DNA from: Cohnella hashimotonis
GTDB lineage: Bacteria; Bacillota; Bacilli; Paenibacillales; Paenibacillaceae
NCBI RefSeq assembly: GCF_030014955.1
Contig: NZ_JAGRPV010000001.1
Span: 6,324,001-6,388,000 of the forward strand
Direction: 5' to 3'
Length of the DNA: 64,000 nt
The notes beneath the pieces are model-generated. The model saw only the letters and a program-made list of their open reading frames with translations. It had not been told where the DNA came from and ran no database searches. Made by a program: the position numbers and the translations under genes. This document shows positions 25,617-35,096 of the stretch, one piece after another; position 1 is the first letter of the stretch; each line of letters starts with the position of its first letter.

Positions 25617-28600
25617 ATGACGATGGGACGCGGGAAAGCGGGCAGAGACAAGAAAATCTTCTACATAACGCTGGGAATGACGATCATTCCGCTGCTGTCC
25701 TTTGCCATATTGACCTGGATGTATCAATTCACGGTGCCGAACCGGGACGCGCCCAAGGCCGTCCGCGGGTCGCTCGACCTGAGCGACTGGGATCTGGGCG
25801 CGCGCGGGCTCGTCAATCTCGACGGGGAATGGGCTTATTACGCGGATCGTCTGCTTACGCCCGATGATCTAAAGGGCGTATCCGCAGCCCGGCCTGACAC
25901 CTATATTCGAATTCCGAACGCCTGGGGAGGCGGCAAAGCGCCGGATCCGGCAAGCGGAGCTCGCCTTGGCACTTACAGGCTGAAGGTACTGCTGGGCGGG
26001 ACGGAGAGCGGGTACGGCATTCGGGTATCCAACGTGAACCGGGCGCATCGGCTGTACGTGAACGGCGAGCCCGTCGGCAGCGGAGGCGTCCCCGCTGCCG
26101 ACGCGAATACGTACGTGCCGGGCAACAAGCCGTACACGACGTTCATCCGGACAGGAGAGCGCGAGCTCGACGTGGTGCTACAAGTGGCCAACGACAGCTA
26201 TTCGTCCAAGGGCGGCTTCGACGACATGCAGCTCGGCCTTCAAGACGCAATGCAATTCAAAGGCCATATCCAGTTCGCAGTGGAATTTTCGGGTCTATTT
26301 ATCCTCCTTCTGTTCGCGGGGTACCACCTGAATATTTACGCGCTGCGGCCGCAGGACAGGGCTTATCTGTACAGTGCGCTTTACTTTCTCACGCTGCTCG
26401 CCCTGATCGTGATGGACGGGGATAAACTGGCGCTGCAGCTGTTCCCCAGCTTCTCCTACGAGGCATCGCGGAAAATATACAGCGTCGGCGGCTTCGGCAA
26501 CATCGTCGTGCTCGGCTTGTTCCTCCACTCCCTGGACCGCCGGCTGCTGCCGCGAAAACAGCTGGCGATCGCATCGGCGCCGCTGGCGCTGACGATCCTC
26601 GCGGCGCTCGTACTGCCCTCGCGCTTGTTTTCCTACGCCGGCAACTGGCCATGGAACTACGTTTTGCTGCTCGTATCCTATTATCTGTTCCGGGCGATAC
26701 GTCACCTTTTCCGGCAGGACGGACAGTTGGACCGCAAAGAGACGGCGCTGCTCGCCGGCATGATCCTCTCCATCGTCGCGATCGACGTGTCCGGCCTGTT
26801 CTACTCGCTTGGCATGCTGGAGACGGATCTCATCCGCCGCATCTCCTTTCTCTCGGTCATCTCTTTCATGAACGCGCTGCTCGCGCTTCGCCTCGTCCAC
26901 GCTACGGGACGTACCGAGCAGTTGACGGAGCAGCTGATTCTGCGGGACAAGCTCAAGGACGAGTTTCTGGCCCAGACCTCGCACGAGCTGAAGACACCGC
27001 TGCACGGCATCCAGAACATGACCGCCTACTTGCTGGACGGCAAGGCGGGCGCGCTCACGGACCGGCAGCGGGGCGAGCTGTCGCTGATTCAGGACACGTC
27101 CACGAAGCTGGGAAGCCTGGTGAACGATCTGGTAGACGTCGTGCGGCTTAAGCACGGCGACTTCCAGCTTAAAAAAACCGTACTCGATCTTCGCGTCGCC
27201 GCGCGTACGGCGCATCAGGTGCTGGAGTACGAACTGGCCGGCAAGGATGTCCGCTGGGAGAACGCCATTCCGCCGGGCACCTGCTTGCAGGCCGACGAGA
27301 ACCGGGTACGTCAGGTGCTGTACAACCTGATCCACAACGCGATCAAGCACACGCGGCAGGGTCGAATCGAGATCGGCGCTGCCGCGGAAGGCGAGCTGGT
27401 CAAAGTGTGGGTGGAGGATACGGGGGTCGGCATACCAAAGGAGAATCACGAGGCGATCTTCGGTTACTTCGAGCAGGGAGAGACGGCGCCGAGCCACGAC
27501 GGCTACACCGGCATGGGGCTCGGACTCTATATCAGCCGCCAGCTCATCGAACGGATGGGCGGGACGATTGGCGTGGAGCGGTCCGCGCCAGGGCAGGGCA
27601 CGCGGATGTCGTTTACGCTGCCGGCCGCCGCAGCGCCGGAGGTGCCGGACGGGGCGACGATCGAGGCGGCGGCCGCGGCGGAGCCGCCCGTTCGCTTCGC
27701 GCCGGCGACGCTCGACATTGTAGACGGCCTGCGGGCGCAGACTGTGCTCGTCGTCGACGACGAGCCGGCCAACGTCAGGGTGCTGCTCAACCTGCTCGGC
27801 GAGCAATACAACGTACTGGCTGCGCTCTCGGCAGGCGAGGCGCTGGCCAAGCTGGATCGGGCGGCGCGCGTGGATCTGTTGATTCTCGACGTGATGATGC
27901 CCGAAATGTCGGGGCTCGAGCTCTGCCGGATCGTCCGGGAGCGGTTCCCGGCGATGGAGCTGCCCGTGTTGTTCGCTACGGCGAAGGACTCCCTGCACGA
28001 TATCGAGTTGTGCTTCCGCGCCGGCGGCAACGACTTTATCGCCAAGCCGTTCGATCCGCGGACGCTGACGGCGCGGGTCCGTACCCTGCTGTCCATGAAG
28101 CAGTCCATGGACCGGGCGCTGCGCAGCGAGATCGCCTTCCTGCAGGCGCAGATCAAACCGCACTTTTTGTACAATGCGATCAGCAGCATCGTCTCCTTCT
28201 GCTATACGGACGGCGAAAAAGCCGCGCATCTGCTCTCGAAGCTGAGCCGCTATCTGCGCATCGTGTTCCAGCGGGACCAGCGGACGGCGGACGTGCCGCT
28301 CGGCATCGAGCTGGAGCTGATCGGCGCCTATGTCGAGATCGAGCGGGCCCGCTTCGGAGAGCGTCTGCGCTTCCGGCTTGTGTGCGATCCGGGGCTCGAG
28401 GCGGAGACGATCCCCTCGCTTGCGATACAACCGTTCGTCGAGAACGCCATCCGGCATGGCTTGTTCGACAAGGACGGTCCCGGAACGGTGACGCTCGCGA
28501 TCGCGGACGGCGACGGCTATATTCGTTGCGAGATCGCGGACGACGGCGTCGGCATGGCGGACGACCTGCTGTACCGGCTTCGCACGGGCGACCCGCCGGA

Positions 28601-28739
28601 AGGCGCGGGTATCGGCATCGTGAACGTCCGGCGGCGTCTGGCGGCCATGCCGGGCACGAGCCTGCTGATCGAATCGAAGCTCGAGCAAGGAACGACGGTC
28701 ACTTTGTTTCTGCCGAAAAAAAGGAGAAATAGCCCATGA
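25617..28739 (+). CDS. Hybrid sensor kinase with 7TMR-DISM input, REC and a second LytS-type kinase module
   Basis: A 1040-residue fused signalling protein. Order: one TM segment, an extracellular jelly-roll-like domain (about 50-220), seven TM helices (about 225-430), HisKA with His456 (TSHELKTPLHGIQNM), HATPase (DTGVGIPKENHE, GMGLGLYIS), a receiver with Asp758 (LLILDVMMPEMSG), then a second kinase block with His849 (QIKPHFLYNAIS) and a second ATPase (DDGVGMADDLL, GIGIVNVRRRL). The 7TMR-DISM input often senses carbohydrates. The ATG at 25617 is chosen for its GAGG; one at 25623 is possible. It overlaps the next gene by four bases (ATGA). Confidence 0.9.
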   Translation: MTMGRGKAGRDKKIFYITLGMTIIPLLSFAILTWMYQFTVPNRDAPKAVRGSLDLSDWDLGARGLVNLDGEWAYYADRLLTPDDLKGVSAARPDTYIRIPNAWGGGKAPDPASGARLGTYRLKVLLGGTESGYGIRVSNVNRAHRLYVNGEPVGSGGVPAADANTYVPGNKPYTTFIRTGERELDVVLQVANDSYSSKGGFDDMQLGLQDAMQFKGHIQFAVEFSGLFILLLFAGYHLNIYALRPQDRAYLYSALYFLTLLALIVMDGDKLALQLFPSFSYEASRKIYSVGGFGNIVVLGLFLHSLDRRLLPRKQLAIASAPLALTILAALVLPSRLFSYAGNWPWNYVLLLVSYYLFRAIRHLFRQDGQLDRKETALLAGMILSIVAIDVSGLFYSLGMLETDLIRRISFLSVISFMNALLALRLVHATGRTEQLTEQLILRDKLKDEFLAQTSHELKTPLHGIQNMTAYLLDGKAGALTDRQRGELSLIQDTSTKLGSLVNDLVDVVRLKHGDFQLKKTVLDLRVAARTAHQVLEYELAGKDVRWENAIPPGTCLQADENRVRQVLYNLIHNAIKHTRQGRIEIGAAAEGELVKVWVEDTGVGIPKENHEAIFGYFEQGETAPSHDGYTGMGLGLYISRQLIERMGGTIGVERSAPGQGTRMSFTLPAAAAPEVPDGATIEAAAAAEPPVRFAPATLDIVDGLRAQTVLVVDDEPANVRVLLNLLGEQYNVLAALSAGEALAKLDRAARVDLLILDVMMPEMSGLELCRIVRERFPAMELPVLFATAKDSLHDIELCFRAGGNDFIAKPFDPRTLTARVRTLLSMKQSMDRALRSEIAFLQAQIKPHFLYNAISSIVSFCYTDGEKAAHLLSKLSRYLRIVFQRDQRTADVPLGIELELIGAYVEIERARFGERLRFRLVCDPGLEAETIPSLAIQPFVENAIRHGLFDKDGPGTVTLAIADGDGYIRCEIADDGVGMADDLLYRLRTGDPPEGAGIGIVNVRRRLAAMPGTSLLIESKLEQGTTVTLFLPKKRRNSP

Positions 28740-29857
28740 TACGCGTCATCGTCGTCGAAGACGAAAAACCGACGCTAGAGCTGATGACTTTGCTCATCGG
28801 CCGCCATCCCATGCTGGAACTCGTCGGCGCTTATACGAGCCCGTTCGAAGCGCTCGAACGCTTCGCCGAGACGAGGCCGGACGCCGCGTTCCTCGACGTC
28901 GAGATGCCCAAAATGGGCGGCATCGCGCTGGCGGAAAAACTCAAGGCGATCGACGGGGAGCTGCAGGTCGCCTTTACGACGGCTTATCCGGCGTATGCGG
29001 TCGAAGCCTTCCGGGTCAGCGCCGTCGATTATTTGCTGAAGCCGGTGACGCCCGACGACCTCGCGCGCGTCGCCCTTCGCTTCGGGCGCAGTCAAGAGAT
29101 TCGTTCGGCGCTGAAGTCCGCCGCTCCCTCGGGGAAGGCCCCCGCAGTACGCTGTCTGGGAACGTTCGAGACGCGCGGCGCGGACGGGCGTCCGATGAGC
29201 TGGCCTACCCGCAAGACGGAGGAGCTGTTCGCCTACCTGCTCGCCTATCCTGACCGGCTTCACGGGAAATGGCAGCTGGCCGATTTACTCTGGCCCGAGC
29301 TGGATGAAGAGCGGGCGCTGCACAATTTGCACAATACGGTATACCGCCTCAAAAAGTCGCTCAAGACCGCCGGCGTCGGCATCGAGCTCGCGCACGGCAA
29401 TCAGGGATACCGCTTCCGTGCGCAAGCCGGGCTCTCGGACCTACAGCTGCTGAGGGAATATGGCGGAAGCGAGCCGGACACGGTGGCGGTCGCCCGCGAA
29501 GCGCACGAACGGGTGCTCATGCTGGTCAAGGGAGAATTATTCGCCGGCAAGGATTACGCCTGGAGCGCCGGCCTCGCTGTGGAGGTTGCCTCGCAGCAGG
29601 CCGCGCTGACGAGAAGGTTTGCCGCCAAACTGCGGAAAAGCGCCCCTTCGCTGGCCAAGTCGCTCATGTTCGCCTACTTGTCCGAGTCCCCGCTCGACGA
29701 AGAAGTGAACGAAGAGCTGCTTGAACTGCTCGCCGAGCTCGGCGAATCGGCCCTTTTCCACCGGCACTATACGCAATACGCAGAAAGGCTCGGCGCCGAA
29801 TTGGACGCCGAGCCGTCGGCCGCGCTGCGGAAGCTCGCCGCGCGGATGAATGGTTAG
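28736..29857 (+). CDS. Response regulator with BTAD/SARP-like output
   Basis: A 373-residue partner of the preceding kinase. The receiver (1-120) has the acidic pair VVEDE, phospho-acceptor Asp54 (AAFLDVEMPKMGG), and YLLKPVTPDDL. The output part has a winged HTH-like region (about 135-220, TRKTEELFAYLLAYPDRLHG then LHNLHNTVYRLKKSLKTAG) and a helical bacterial transcriptional activation domain (about 245-370, ending LDAEPSAALRKLAARM). This architecture is seen in Paenibacillus next to LytS-like kinases. Targets are unknown; the divergent SLH gene is a candidate because of the inverted repeat between them. Confidence 0.87.
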   Translation: MIRVIVVEDEKPTLELMTLLIGRHPMLELVGAYTSPFEALERFAETRPDAAFLDVEMPKMGGIALAEKLKAIDGELQVAFTTAYPAYAVEAFRVSAVDYLLKPVTPDDLARVALRFGRSQEIRSALKSAAPSGKAPAVRCLGTFETRGADGRPMSWPTRKTEELFAYLLAYPDRLHGKWQLADLLWPELDEERALHNLHNTVYRLKKSLKTAGVGIELAHGNQGYRFRAQAGLSDLQLLREYGGSEPDTVAVAREAHERVLMLVKGELFAGKDYAWSAGLAVEVASQQAALTRRFAAKLRKSAPSLAKSLMFAYLSESPLDEEVNEELLELLAELGESALFHRHYTQYAERLGAELDAEPSAALRKLAARMNG

Positions 29858-29917
29858 TGGTTCCTGCCGCCTTCGGGAGGCTTTTATATCAGTCCGGCAC
29901 GGGCCTGCGTCCGCGCC

Positions 29918-31744
29918 CTACCCGCGGTTCGCCTCCCGCACCGCCTCGGTCATCTTGTCGCCGCCATCCGCGTGCCAGCGCTGCGCATAGTCGTCGAACG
30001 CCGACAGCGGCAGCTCGCCCGTGATGATCTTCGCGTACGTCTCGGCCTCGAGACTCTGCAAGTTCGTCCACATCGTCGCGAGCGACGGCGGCGGATCCGC
30101 GAAGAAGCTCCCCACCTTGACCGTCTCCGCCTGCCCGACGCCGCCCCACAGCCGATAAGCCGTAGAGCTGGCCCAGGCGTCCAGGTTTTTCAACGGATAA
30201 TCCCGCTCGGTCAACGAATCCTCGTACAAGCGTTTCGTCTCCTGGTCCAGCTGCTCGGGATCGAGGTCGCCGTTCAGCGCCTGCGTCAAGCGGTCGTGCC
30301 GCTGGGCGATCGCATCCGGATAGTCGAGCAGCAGGTCGAACGGATAATAATTGCGGAGCTGCGTGTCCAACTGCTCGGTCACCGCCAGCAGCCCTTTGGC
30401 TCCCGGGTCCTGATTGCGCTCGATCCGCGTGAACACATTCAGCAGCTTGAGCGCGGCTTCGGGATGCTCGTAGCCCTTGCGAACGACCAGATAGCGGTCG
30501 GTGACCGGCGATTCGCTCACGTTGAACCGCCCCGTCTCGTCCACCGGTACGGCATAAGCCCGCCAATCCGCCTTCGTATCTTGCGAGATGGACTTGGACA
30601 ACGGGTAATACGGCGCCCACCATGGTCCGAAAAAGATGCCCGTCTTGTTCTCCGTCACCAGGTCTTGCGAATCCTGCCGCAGCATGAACTGCTGGTCCAG
30701 CACGCCTTCCTTGAACCACGCGGCGAGCAGCTTGAGGGCATCCTTGGCCTCGCGCTGGACCGAACCGTATACGGGCCGGCCGTCCGAACCGGCGATCCAC
30801 TTGCGCGGATAAGCGCCGAAGGCCGCGAAGACACCATTCAGCCCGTTGTTGCCGGTCTTCTCCCCGTAGACCATCCCCCGATCGACCGGGATGCCGACCG
30901 TATCCGCTTTGCCGTTGCCGTCCGGATCGATCTGCCGGAACGCCTTCGCGATCTTGGCGATATCGTCCAGCGTCTTCGGCGCTGCGAGGCTCAGCTTGTC
31001 CAGCCAGTCCTGGCGCACCCACAGGTACGTCGGCGCGTCCGCCTCGATCGCGACGTTCGGCAGCCCGTACAGGCGTCCGTCTATCGATGCCTCCTGAAGC
31101 GCCTTGCCGCCGGTCGCGTCATAGATCGACTTGACGAGGGTGGACGCATACTCGCCGTAGGTCTGCGTAAGATCGGCCAGCTCGCCGGCCTGCGTCAGCT
31201 CGCGGAACTGCTGCCGGTCGACGACGAACGCGTCCGGCAAGTCGCCGCTGCGGATCGCGTAGTTCATCGTGGCCGCATACTGCACGCCGCTCGGCGTCTC
31301 CCAGGCGTACTTGATCGAGATGCCCGTCTGCTCGCCGAGATACCGGCTAACGAAGTTGTTCTCGCTCGTGTCGCCCTCGGGCAGGACGATATCCGAATAT
31401 TGATGCGGAATGCGCAGCGTGACCGGCGTCTCGTACTTGGCGAACGCCTGACGGTCGGCCGGATCGACGCTTGCGCTCGCCTCGTCCTTGGCCTTGCTCC
31501 CGGCGCCGCCGAAGCAGGCGGTCAACGACAGCGCGCAGACCGCCAACGCGCAGGCGATCTTCGATAGCGCCGCAATCCCGGGCGCCCCGCCGTTGCGCAC
31601 GCCCCTCTGGCTCTCTTCGGCGAAGCGTGCCATGCTCTGCTTCTTCGGTACGGCCGCAATCCCGGGCGCCCCGGCGGCGCCAACACCGCTTGCGGCCTCT
31701 CCGGCCATGCGTGCTTTGCTTTGCGACTTCGCGGCGCCGTTCAC
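29918..31744 (-). CDS. Extracellular solute-binding lipoprotein (LplA-like) with odd N-terminal extension
   Basis: A 608-residue family 1-type solute-binding protein for a sugar or oligosaccharide ABC importer. The lipobox is ALSLTAC, placed near residue 75 instead of about 20. The N-terminal extension is a 28-residue tandem duplication (each copy contains GAPGIAA). The body has TLRIPHQYSDIVLPEGDTSE, YLWVRQDWLDKLSLAAPKTL and GNGKADTVGIPVDRG (the calcium-like DxDGNG loop of this family). The GTG at 31744 overlaps the TGA of the upstream regulator and has AAGGAGG at ideal spacing, so the extension is real by translation signals. Last gene of the operon. Confidence 0.88.
   Translation of the reverse strand: MNGAAKSQSKARMAGEAASGVGAAGAPGIAAVPKKQSMARFAEESQRGVRNGGAPGIAALSKIACALAVCALSLTACFGGAGSKAKDEASASVDPADRQAFAKYETPVTLRIPHQYSDIVLPEGDTSENNFVSRYLGEQTGISIKYAWETPSGVQYAATMNYAIRSGDLPDAFVVDRQQFRELTQAGELADLTQTYGEYASTLVKSIYDATGGKALQEASIDGRLYGLPNVAIEADAPTYLWVRQDWLDKLSLAAPKTLDDIAKIAKAFRQIDPDGNGKADTVGIPVDRGMVYGEKTGNNGLNGVFAAFGAYPRKWIAGSDGRPVYGSVQREAKDALKLLAAWFKEGVLDQQFMLRQDSQDLVTENKTGIFFGPWWAPYYPLSKSISQDTKADWRAYAVPVDETGRFNVSESPVTDRYLVVRKGYEHPEAALKLLNVFTRIERNQDPGAKGLLAVTEQLDTQLRNYYPFDLLLDYPDAIAQRHDRLTQALNGDLDPEQLDQETKRLYEDSLTERDYPLKNLDAWASSTAYRLWGGVGQAETVKVGSFFADPPPSLATMWTNLQSLEAETYAKIITGELPLSAFDDYAQRWHADGGDKMTEAVREANRG
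31569..31736. repeat. 84-bp tandem duplication inside the lipoprotein gene
   Basis: GCCGCAATCCCGGGCGCCCC occurs at 31569 and again at 31653, exactly 84 bases apart, with imperfect similarity over the whole unit. In frame it duplicates 28 codons ahead of the lipoprotein signal. Confidence 0.85.
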
Positions 31745-33165
31745 GGACGGCCTCCTTCGTGCAGCTCCTGGCCCGCGCTCCGGTATTCGGAAGGGAGCAG
31801 TCCCGTTCGGTCGCGGAACAAGCGGCTGAAGTACTTGTCGTCCTCGAAGCCGACGCGGCCCGCGATGTCGCGAATGGGCAGGTCCGTCCCGACCAGCAGC
31901 TCCTTCGCCGCCGTCAGCCGAAGCTTGCGAAGCGCGTCTCCGAACGCTTCGCCGGACGCGAACTTCTTGAAGCACTGGCTGAAATAGCTGCGGCTCATGC
32001 CGATGCGCCGCGCCACTTCGTCCTGGTTGAGATCGCGGCCGGCGTTGCTCTTCATATAGAGGACGGCGCGGATGAGGCTGCCGAACACCTCCCGCGACAG
32101 CGACAGCTCCGCAAGCCGCTGCTGGGTGAGAAGCGCGGCGGCGGACAGCCAGCTTTTCCACTGCTTCCAATCGTTCAGCGTCTCCGGGTCCCCGAGAACG
32201 TCCGCCAGCCCTTCCTCGTCTCCCGCACCGCCGCGCCATCCCAGATACGACGCCCCTTCGACCGCGAGCGAACGAAGCCACTCCTGCAAGCGAGCCGGAT
32301 CGACCTGCCACTGCTCGACCCGCGCGGCGAACTTGCGCCAGTCCTCGCCGTACAGCAGCCAGCGGCATTCGGACCACTCCGCGAACGCAGCTTCCAGCTC
32401 GGCCGGCGCCGGCCCCGCATCGGCCTTGAGCTCGCTCAGCGCGACCGCGCGATCCGCCGCTTCGCCGCCGCGATAGAACAGATGGACCGGCAGCCGCTCC
32501 GCAATCGTGCGCTCCGCCTCCCGCGCCGAGACGCGGTCGTGCTCCCCGGCAGTCACGAGCGCCGCCTGCCATCTGCCTGCGACATGCGCCGGCAGCTCGC
32601 GCAGCCATGCCTCGGCCTGCTCAGCCTCCGCGGTCCAGATCCACAGCCCGCCTTCCAGACGGCGCGGCTTGCTCTCGGCCGCCAGACTTGCCGGCGGCGT
32701 CTCGTCCCTTGCCGCGCGTCCCTTGGGCGCCAGCACCATCGCAGACTCGAACGGACGCTGCGCCGTCCCTGTCGTCTGGCGCCGCTCCCATTCGAAGCGC
32801 TTCACGATGCGCTGCAGCGTTTCGTCCACGTTGCTCTTGTTCAGCAGCGTCTTGACGATGTAGTCGATTGCGCCAAGCCGCAGCGCCTCCTGCACGTAGT
32901 CGAACTCATGGTAGCAGGTCAGGATGACGGCCCTCGTCTTCGGATAGCGGCTCCGGGCCTGGTCGATCAGCTCGAAGCCCGACATGCCGGGCATCCCGAT
33001 ATCGACGAACATCATGTCGACCTCGAGCTCGCCGAGCAGCGTCAGCGCGGACGCCCCGTCCTTCGCCTCGCCGACGATGGAGATGCCGTAGGCGGACCAG
33101 TCGGGCAGCGCGATGAATCCGCGGCGCACGCGTTTTTCGTCGTCAACGACAAGCGCTTTGATCAT
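31741..33165 (-). CDS. Response regulator, YesN-type (REC + AraC)
   Basis: A 474-residue regulator. The receiver (1-120) has VVDDEKRVRRG, phospho-acceptor Asp55 (MMFVDIGMPGMSG) and DYIVKTLL. A poorly conserved middle of 250 residues follows. The C-terminal AraC domain (about 375-470) reads RRIGMSRSYFSQCFKKFASG and IAGRVGFEDDKYFSRLFRDR. It overlaps the upstream YesM-type kinase by 23 bases and the downstream lipoprotein by 4, so it is the pair's regulator. The ATG at 33165 has AGGTGGAG. It probably activates this sugar transport operon in response to the kinase. Confidence 0.92.
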   Translation of the reverse strand: MIKALVVDDEKRVRRGFIALPDWSAYGISIVGEAKDGASALTLLGELEVDMMFVDIGMPGMSGFELIDQARSRYPKTRAVILTCYHEFDYVQEALRLGAIDYIVKTLLNKSNVDETLQRIVKRFEWERRQTTGTAQRPFESAMVLAPKGRAARDETPPASLAAESKPRRLEGGLWIWTAEAEQAEAWLRELPAHVAGRWQAALVTAGEHDRVSAREAERTIAERLPVHLFYRGGEAADRAVALSELKADAGPAPAELEAAFAEWSECRWLLYGEDWRKFAARVEQWQVDPARLQEWLRSLAVEGASYLGWRGGAGDEEGLADVLGDPETLNDWKQWKSWLSAAALLTQQRLAELSLSREVFGSLIRAVLYMKSNAGRDLNQDEVARRIGMSRSYFSQCFKKFASGEAFGDALRKLRLTAAKELLVGTDLPIRDIAGRVGFEDDKYFSRLFRDRTGLLPSEYRSAGQELHEGGRP

Positions 33166-34897
33166 AGAGCTCCACCTCGCTTCGAATCGGTATATGCACG
33201 GACAGCGTCGTTCCCTCTCCGGGCGCGCTGCGAATGCGCAGCAAGTCGCCGCTGCCGTAGTAGCTCTCCAGCAGCCGCTTGACGTACTTGAGGCCGATGC
33301 CCATCCCTCTGCGGGAGGCCCCCTCGTCCTCGAGCAGCGCGGCAAGCGTCTCCTCGTTCATGCCCGGACCGTTGTCGGTGACCCGGAGCGTCAGCATGCC
33401 CGGCGCGTCCTGCTCACGCTCGACGACGATGCGGATCTCCCCGCCTTCCTCGCTCTGTCCGTGGTAGATCGCGTTCTCTACGAGCGGCTGCAGCAGGAAG
33501 CGCGGCATCGCAACCCGCTCCGTGCCGGGCTCAACGTCAATGCTGAAGGTCAGCTCGTCCTCGTAGCGATAGCTTTGCAGCTCAATATAATGGCGCAGCG
33601 CCTCGAGCTCCTGCCCGACGGTGACGATCAGGCTGTTTTTCCCCATATTGTATTGAAGCACCTGGACGAGCAGCGTTACGATCCGGTCGATCTCCTCCTG
33701 ACCGCCCGCTCTGGCGACCCATTGCACCGTATTCAGCGTGTTGTGCAGAAAATGCGGGTTGATCTGGCTCAGCAGCTTCTCCGTCTCCAGCTGGTACTTC
33801 GCCCGCTCGTTCTGGCCGATCTCCTGGATCAGCCCGTTGACCGTCGTCTTCATATGCTGGAAGCTGCCTAATAGCTGATCGAACTCCTCCACCTTCATAT
33901 ACTGGACCGGCGCTTCCCGGTCACGGGTCATGCGGACGATCTCGCGGTTCACCTTCCGGATAGACCCGTATACCTTGCGCCAGACGAGCATGGCGAGCAC
34001 GATCGCGAGTCCGAATGCGAACGCGAACAACAGCGCCAGCCGTCGGAACCAGTCGTTGATCTCCCGGTTGAATTCGTTTTTGCTGACGGCCGTCATCAGC
34101 TTCCAGCCCTGCGGGCTCTCGTAGCCGAACAGGTAATAGCCGCGATAAGGCCCGCCGTCCGAGGCGGCGATCTCTTCGTAGCGCAGCTGCTTCGGATCGA
34201 GCGGCGGGTCGCCGTCGTCTGCGTACAGCGCGTCGCCCTCCTCGTCGAACACGTAATGCGATACCTTCATGCCATACAGCGCGCTGTTTAAAATTTTGCG
34301 GAACAGATTGTAATTCGATTCCAAATAAATGTAAACCGGCGTCTGCTGCTCCGTACGCACGACGCGCAGGGACGAGATGACCGTATTGTCGCTGTTCTTG
34401 TACTGGGTGCGGTGCGGTCCATGGAAAACGGCGCCCTTGTACTGCACGAACGGCGGCAGGTTCTCGATCGAGAAGCCTTCCGCTACAGGAAGGTTATTGA
34501 AAAGTACCGGCTCCGCGGCCTTCGGCATGTAGTACACGGTGAGTCCCACGTTCGGGCTTGTGAAGTTGACCAGATTCAAGCTGTCCTCGATATCCTGCTT
34601 GATCTCCGCTTTATCGTAGGTCTGGCTCGTCTTCAGATAACGGTTGACCAGCTCGGCCAGCCGCCCGTCCAGCGCGAATTGCTTGGAGACGAAGTCCAGG
34701 TCGTTCAGCATGTTCTCCATCCCCGTCGCCTCCTGCTTGAGGCTCGCGTCGATGCCGCTGCGGATCTTGCCGGTCAGGATGGAGTGAAGCGACGAATACG
34801 TGTAGGCCGAAAACAGAATCGGCGGAAACAGACAGGCGATCAGCAAATAGATGACGAGCGTACGTCTCAGCGTGCCGGACTTGAAGGGATGAGGCAT
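33143..34897 (-). CDS. Sensor histidine kinase, YesM-type
   Basis: A 584-residue membrane kinase. TM1 is about 12-35 (LVIYLLIACLFPPILFSAYT), an extracellular sensor of about 240 residues, TM2 about 285-305 (LALLFAFAFGLAIVLAMLVW), then a HAMP-like linker, the His_kinase domain with QINPHFLHNTLNTVQWVA (phospho-His), and the ATPase domain with ENAIYHG, DNGPGMNEETL and GIGLKYVKRLL. It sits in the operon between a solute-binding protein and its YesN partner, so it likely senses the transported sugar, perhaps through a binding protein. The ribosome site is weak. Confidence 0.92.
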   Translation of the reverse strand: MPHPFKSGTLRRTLVIYLLIACLFPPILFSAYTYSSLHSILTGKIRSGIDASLKQEATGMENMLNDLDFVSKQFALDGRLAELVNRYLKTSQTYDKAEIKQDIEDSLNLVNFTSPNVGLTVYYMPKAAEPVLFNNLPVAEGFSIENLPPFVQYKGAVFHGPHRTQYKNSDNTVISSLRVVRTEQQTPVYIYLESNYNLFRKILNSALYGMKVSHYVFDEEGDALYADDGDPPLDPKQLRYEEIAASDGGPYRGYYLFGYESPQGWKLMTAVSKNEFNREINDWFRRLALLFAFAFGLAIVLAMLVWRKVYGSIRKVNREIVRMTRDREAPVQYMKVEEFDQLLGSFQHMKTTVNGLIQEIGQNERAKYQLETEKLLSQINPHFLHNTLNTVQWVARAGGQEEIDRIVTLLVQVLQYNMGKNSLIVTVGQELEALRHYIELQSYRYEDELTFSIDVEPGTERVAMPRFLLQPLVENAIYHGQSEEGGEIRIVVEREQDAPGMLTLRVTDNGPGMNEETLAALLEDEGASRRGMGIGLKYVKRLLESYYGSGDLLRIRSAPGEGTTLSVHIPIRSEVELYDQSACR

Positions 34898-35035
34898 CTT
34901 CAGATATCGTGACAGGAACAGTTGCGTGCATCCCCTCTCGTTGCGTCGGGCTCGCCGCCCCTGTATACGCTTTCTAGTTTAACAAATTGCGCGACTTCCC
35001 GACAGCGGAAGCCGTTTCCCGGCGACAATGCCGGA

Positions 35036-35077
35036 AAAGCTTACCGCCACCCCGACGAGGGCGGCGATAAGCTTCAG
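35036..35077 (-). terminator. Hairpin between solute-binding protein and kinase genes
   Basis: Arms AAGCTTA-CCGCC and GGCGG-TAAGCTT with a short loop and a modest T-tract. As it is inside the operon it may act as an attenuator or partial terminator that raises the lipoprotein over the kinase. Confidence 0.55.
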
Positions 35078-35096
35078 GCTCCGGCGTTTTCCAATC

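Noticed and set aside
26295..28688. A 797-codon minus-strand frame opposite the fused kinase
   Set aside because: Antisense shadow caused by high GC; the kinase frame has all catalytic motifs.
30975..31100. tRNA-like or other structural RNA signals across the window
   Set aside because: No cloverleaf with a GGTTCGA arm and acceptor pairing was found here or elsewhere; the one GGTTCGAG word at about 43654-43663 on the minus strand belongs to the riboswitch candidate.
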